Part shown: piece by piece, positions 60,274 through 64,000 of the stretch
Layout of the letters: each line of letters starts with the position of its first letter
Position numbering within the stretch: the first letter of the stretch is position 1
Origin: Tigriopus japonicus
Taxonomy: Eukaryota > Arthropoda > Copepoda > Harpacticoida > Harpacticidae
Reading direction: 5' to 3'
Assembly: GCA_010645155.1 (NCBI GenBank)
Contig: JAAGOF010000023.1
Span: 242,421-306,420 of the forward strand
DNA length: 64,000 nucleotides
The notes under the pieces: generated by a model
The model's database searches: none
Seen by the model: only the letters and a program-made list of their open reading frames with translations
Told to the model about the DNA's origin: nothing
Made by a program: the position numbers and the translations under genes

Positions 60274-61887
60274 TACAGTCTATCAGAAAAGTTTGCATAA
60301 CGTCGAGCGTCAGCTCGTTTTTTTAAGCCTGGCCTTGGAAGGACAAGGCCGAAAAGGTTGAAATTTGGTCAGAATGACCAACATGGACCAATATACCACA
60401 CAAATATCCAAAAACCCAGATGCAATCAAATAATCAAAACTTTTTTTACCAAAGACTGAAAAAGGGGCGGCGCAAAAGTTTGCATAACATTGAATCAATA
60501 ATTTATTGCAAACCCCTTAGCCTTCAAAATAGCTAATAGTCGCTTTTTGTAACTCTTAACAAGATTGTTACAAGTCTCAGGGGGGATATTATGCCACTCT
60601 TCAATGGCCACGGACTCCAACTCGGTCAGATTCTTGGGCTTCCTCATCCTGATTCTCCTCTTGAGCTCTTGCCACAGATTCTCAATAGGATTCAGGTCTG
60701 GATTCATCGCTGGCCAGTCCAGCACCTGAATGCCATTGTCTATGAGCCATTGCTTGACCATTCGACTCGTGTGCTTTGGATCATTGTCGTGCTGGAACAA
60801 GAAATCCGGACCCAACTCCAACTTCTCCGCCGACTGCTGCAGGTTTTCTTGAAGGATCTTGCAGTAGTCCTCCTTCTTCATGATCCCCTTGATCCTCACG
60901 ATGTTCCCTGGACCACGGGCACTGAATGCTCCCCAGAGCATGATGGAACCACCCCCGTGCTTGACTGTGGGAAGGGTGTTCTTCGGGAGGTAAGCCTGTC
61001 CAGGACGGCGATAGACAGTTTGGACGTGGTTGTGACTGAAGAGCTCAATTTTCGTCTCATCCGACCACAAGATGGATTGCCAGAAGCTCTCGTCCTTGTC
61101 CAGATGGTCCTTGGCGTACTTCAACAGCGTTTTGGCGTGTCTTGGCTTCAAAAAAGGGGTGCGCCTCGGCCGCCTTGCCTGAAGTCCAGCAGTCCTGATG
61201 GTCCTCGATATGGTATCCTTTGAAACCTTGAGACCCTCATTGGCAAGGTCATCCTGGATCTCACCCAAGGTTGTACGAGGGTACTGCTCTACCTGTCGCA
61301 CCACTTTTCTGACGGATCTTGCCGGAAGCTTACGAGGTCGTCCAGGCCGGTCAGCATTGCCAACATGTCCTCGTTGCTGGAAACGTCGGACCACTCCTTG
61401 GATGGTCGGGATGGGAATACTTAAGGTCTTGGATATCTTCCTGTATCCCTGGCCTTTCTTGTGGAGATCAATGATCGTGGCCTTGGTCTCCAAGGCTAAC
61501 TCTTTTGATGCACCCATAATTGCTTCAAAACAGAGAGGTTACATGGAGATTTTCGCCTTTTTTATAACCTTAAGAATCATCCAGACTTTTTTCATCATCA
61601 ATCTCTTGAAAACAATAGAAAATTACAGGTGTTTCTCGAAAAATCTCACACTTTCCTCGACTTGCTCAAAAGTGTTATGCAAACTTTTGCACCGCCCCTT
61701 TTTCAGTCTTTGGTAAAAAAAGTTTTGATTATTTGATTGCATCTGGGTTTTTGGATATTTGCGTGGTATGTTGGTCCATGTTGGTCATTCTGACCAAATT
61801 TCAACCTTTTCGGCCTTGTCCTTCCAAGGCCAGGCTTAAAAAACGAGCTGACGCTCGACGTTATGCAAACTTTTCTGATAGACTGTA
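60274..61887 (-). mobile_element. Full-length Tc1-like transposon with IR/DR ends
   Basis: The element is 60276-61885 (1610 bp), with TA at 60274-60275 and 61886-61887. The terminal inverted repeats are ~213 bp (60276-60489 and 61673-61885) and nearly identical, with only a few differences visible. Each carries the direct repeat AAAAGTTTGCATAAC at its outer and its inner end, the IR/DR layout of Sleeping Beauty/Tc1-type elements where transposase binds twice per end. The transposase frame between them is intact. High TIR identity and an open frame indicate a recent insertion. Confidence 0.95.
60495..61517 (-). CDS. Tc1-like transposase (DD34E), intact
   Basis: A 340-residue cut-and-paste transposase. 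The paired HTH DNA-binding region covers ~residues 1-110: ETKATIIDLHKKGQGYRKIS, then RPGRPRKLPARSVRK (an AT-hook-like linker) and the second HTH ending VSKDTISRTIRTAGL. The catalytic domain has ILWSDETKIELFS (first Asp), GGGSIMLWGAFSARGPG (glycine-rich box), FQHDNDPKHTS (second Asp) and DLNPIENLWQELK (Glu), with 34 residues between the second Asp and the Glu. Length is exactly that of active Tc1 family members, with no internal stop. The start MGASKELALETK is typical (MG/S-K-EL). Confidence 0.96.
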   Translation of the reverse strand: MGASKELALETKATIIDLHKKGQGYRKISKTLSIPIPTIQGVVRRFQQRGHVGNADRPGRPRKLPARSVRKVVRQVEQYPRTTLGEIQDDLANEGLKVSKDTISRTIRTAGLQARRPRRTPFLKPRHAKTLLKYAKDHLDKDESFWQSILWSDETKIELFSHNHVQTVYRRPGQAYLPKNTLPTVKHGGGSIMLWGAFSARGPGNIVRIKGIMKKEDYCKILQENLQQSAEKLELGPDFLFQHDNDPKHTSRMVKQWLIDNGIQVLDWPAMNPDLNPIENLWQELKRRIRMRKPKNLTELESVAIEEWHNIPPETCNNLVKSYKKRLLAILKAKGFAINY

Positions 61888-62101
61888 TATATCAAGTATG
61901 ACGATGTTTAAAAATTTTATTTTTGCACCTCATTTGTCTGCCCTATGGTTGTGTCGTGATTTTCGTCACTTTAAAGCGACTTTTAGGACCGGAAAAAATC
62001 ATCTTGAGGTCCGCTCTCTAGTCATATCAAACCCATAAAGTGCTAAGGTTAGATCGATATACGACCTATATTCAAAATGGATTTGAATTGAGATTTTCAA
62101 G
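61888..62101. other. Short spacer after the Tc1 element
   Basis: No feature recognised. Confidence 0.4.
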
Positions 62102-62370
62102 TAGTGGTGGACTGAAAGCGCTTTTGGCCGAAATTTCGGTTTCGATTTTAGTTATGCCTACCAAAATCGAAAGTATACATGCCATATGAAGAATGGAGTT
62201 TGACAACACCAATGAAACAAAGATGCAAAATTATTCCTCATTTTAAAGATATACCTACATGGAACACATGAGCAAACCAATTATGAGGTGAAATATGCAT
62301 GTACAAGATTTTATAGTAAGGTGCTTTCGGCCTGAGGTCAAAATACTTTCGTTGGGCATACCATGATTAC
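62102..62370. repeat. Decayed copy of the TAGTGATGGACCGAAAG hAT MITE
   Basis: It begins TAGTGGTGGACTGAAAGCGC, followed by GGCCGAAATTTCGGTTTCGA. It retains GTATGCAT/GGAGTTTGACAAC-type interior phrases and ends near ACTTTCGTTGGGC. The right end is degraded and no target duplication could be set. Confidence 0.5.
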
Positions 62371-64000
62371 ATACTTTCATGAGCAATAATACGTACATTT
62401 AAGCTTTGTCGGTGCTAGTTAAAAGTGTTAATGGAAGTTTGCTAGTGAACAATTCAGGAGCTAAACTTTGTAACGATATAGTGCCAGCATTGCCTATTTT
62501 TGGACATCCCCTAATAGTACACTTGAAGGTGATTCTCAACATTACTAATCACAAACAGAAACTGATGCTTGAGGTAGATTGAAGTAGCTCGACCCAAGTC
62601 AAGGCTACATGTATAATGCTTGTCGAGCAGACACCGAATCACTTGAATGAATGCCGCCAAGCACCTCGTCCATCCGTATTTGTTCCTACCTTAGGCTTTG
62701 AGTAGTTTTATGGAATTGCTCTATCCTTCGGTGCCTATCAGGAGCAATTCAAGGTTCATGATGGGGCAAAACAGGGTGTCTCATGAATGAATTCTCATCC
62801 TTTTAAGATGTCGTTCGTTTTTTTATCTTACCTTCAAAGGCTAGGTAGTATGCTTATGTTATTCGGTGATTAGTGGGTTAATCCTGCCGATTATCGTGGT
62901 TGAGCCACCTCGTATGGTTTTTAAGATGCAGGGAGGAGGAAAAGGGATCACAACCACACCGAAGGATGCGAGATGGTCACAAACGTGAAGTCGGGTGTAT
63001 TATTTCTACGTGCTCTTGAACAACAGGTGAGGAAACCAAGACAGGAAAGAGGATTCATAGTACGTTTATCATAGAACATCTAAAATGCAGGAGAAGAAAC
63101 AAATCAAATTTTCCTAAACTCTCTCTCATTTTGGCCGAACATCCCCTACTCCAAAAAGTTGAAAACCGCCAACTCGAAAGAAACAGCTCAGTTGTGCAAA
63201 AACTCTTTTGACTGGATACCGATCAGAAGGGAGCCGATTTTTAGCTGAACAACTTCAAGCAACTAAAAACGCACGAGGATTTACTTTTTCTTACCATTTT
63301 TATTTCTGACCGGGTTATGCAACGTGATCCAACAACACCCGTAGACCTATTAAGCGCAAGACAATCAACATCTGTCCCACTTGTGGAGGTTAGTCCACAC
63401 ACGATACCCGCTACCCTTTTCAATGCGGGCAAGAGCTGCCTGGGTCGAGGGTGTCATTGCTTTGGTACGACACGTCAAGCACGGCCACCTCCCTGTCACT
63501 ATGGAGGAGACGAGGACGACGACCTCGGTTAGCCACAACAACATTTTGTTGACCATTGAAGTCCAAAGGCATTTTGATATATTTTTAATGAAGGCATCTT
63601 GCGATTCCAAAAACCAAAGGACCAAACAAAGAATTAAACTTAAAAAAAAATATTTGGCCACCTCATAAGTTTTGCTCAAGCTTTTAAAACAAAAAAAAAT
63701 GCTTTAACATATTAATTACTCAAAGAAAACTCTGCAAAATACTCCAATAAACTTCATTCTACCGTAAAAGCCAATCTGATTACTTTCAAAACTTATTTTT
63801 CCGTCAAGTATATCTTATAATTGGTTTTTGAAAATAACTGGGGAAAAACTGATTTTAAAAACCAATTAAATTTCAAAGCTGGTCTCTGTAATGGGCAATA
63901 AATAAATTAAAAGAATGATATTATGTTGCCTGTGATATCCTCTCAATTATCCGGATATGATGTCAACAATAGGTTACAATAGAATTTAGATTATAATAAA
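62371..64000. other. Terminal region, possible transposase fragment near 63.5 kb
   Basis: No complete gene. On the minus strand at ~63430-63580 a frame reads NVVVANRGRRPRLLHSDREV and ends after 50 codons. NRGR.R.LLSDRE-like text occurs in the DNA-binding part of Tc1/mariner transposases, so it may be a relic, but this is weak. The last ~350 bp are AT-rich. Confidence 0.3.

Noticed and set aside
60591..61223. 210-codon plus-strand ORF, and a further plus frame to 61716
   Set aside because: Antisense shadows of the Tc1 transposase and its TIR.
62102..62370. Intact hAT MITE copy
   Set aside because: The left end is recognisable, but the right end is degraded and no 8-bp duplication could be found.
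63365..63679. Complete transposase gene near the window end
   Set aside because: Only a short NRGRRPRLL-type phrase is seen, with stops on both sides and no catalytic motifs.

Overview
This is a eukaryotic nuclear window with short GT-AG introns (many 50-150 bp), AT-rich intergenic DNA, invertebrate-type gene content (an arthropod-style MyD88 with a long C-terminal tail, a beta-tubulin isotype, single-copy housekeeping genes) and many DNA transposons. An arthropod is likely, and a crustacean such as a copepod is my best guess. That is inference, because no marker here fixes the species.

Left part (1-33.5 kb, gene-rich). The 3' end of a low-complexity adaptor-like gene (possibly an insulin receptor substrate) lies at 1-759. 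Two non-autonomous hAT elements follow, then an intronless sphingosine kinase (minus, 5638-6984). Next come two convergent ribosome-biogenesis genes, DDX10/Dbp4 (plus, 7 exons, 8523-11591) and MPP10 (minus, 11643-13817), 51 bp apart. A decayed non-LTR retrotransposon at 14.4-15.6 kb precedes a beta-tubulin gene (plus, 16331-17969), which converges on MYD88 (minus, 18375-20616). From 20.6 to 30 kb only unassigned exon-like ORFs are visible. Ribosomal protein SA (plus, 30425-31674) and the oligosaccharyltransferase subunit OSTC (minus, 32642-33514) form another convergent pair.

Right part (33.5-64 kb, gene-poor). It holds a tandem pair of terminal exons for small, paralogous, unrecognised membrane/coiled-coil proteins (38648-39556) and a two-exon gene for an unrecognised two-TM protein (45921-46609). 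The rest is dominated by mobile DNA: two tRNA-derived SINE-like sequences, three more hAT MITEs with perfect 8-bp target duplications, a TA-flanked 976-bp MITE, a broken DD37D mariner/maT element split by a foldback element, and a full-length Tc1 element with an intact 340-aa DD34E transposase and long IR/DR ends.

The recurrent theme is structural. Several non-autonomous elements carry internal minisatellite arrays. In at least two of them each array unit is itself a small hairpin, as if subterminal element sequence had been amplified into satellite DNA inside the MITE. The nested insertions allow relative dating. The cellular genes are housekeeping (ribosome biogenesis, translation, N-glycosylation, cytoskeleton), lipid signalling and innate immunity. 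They do not form a pathway cluster.
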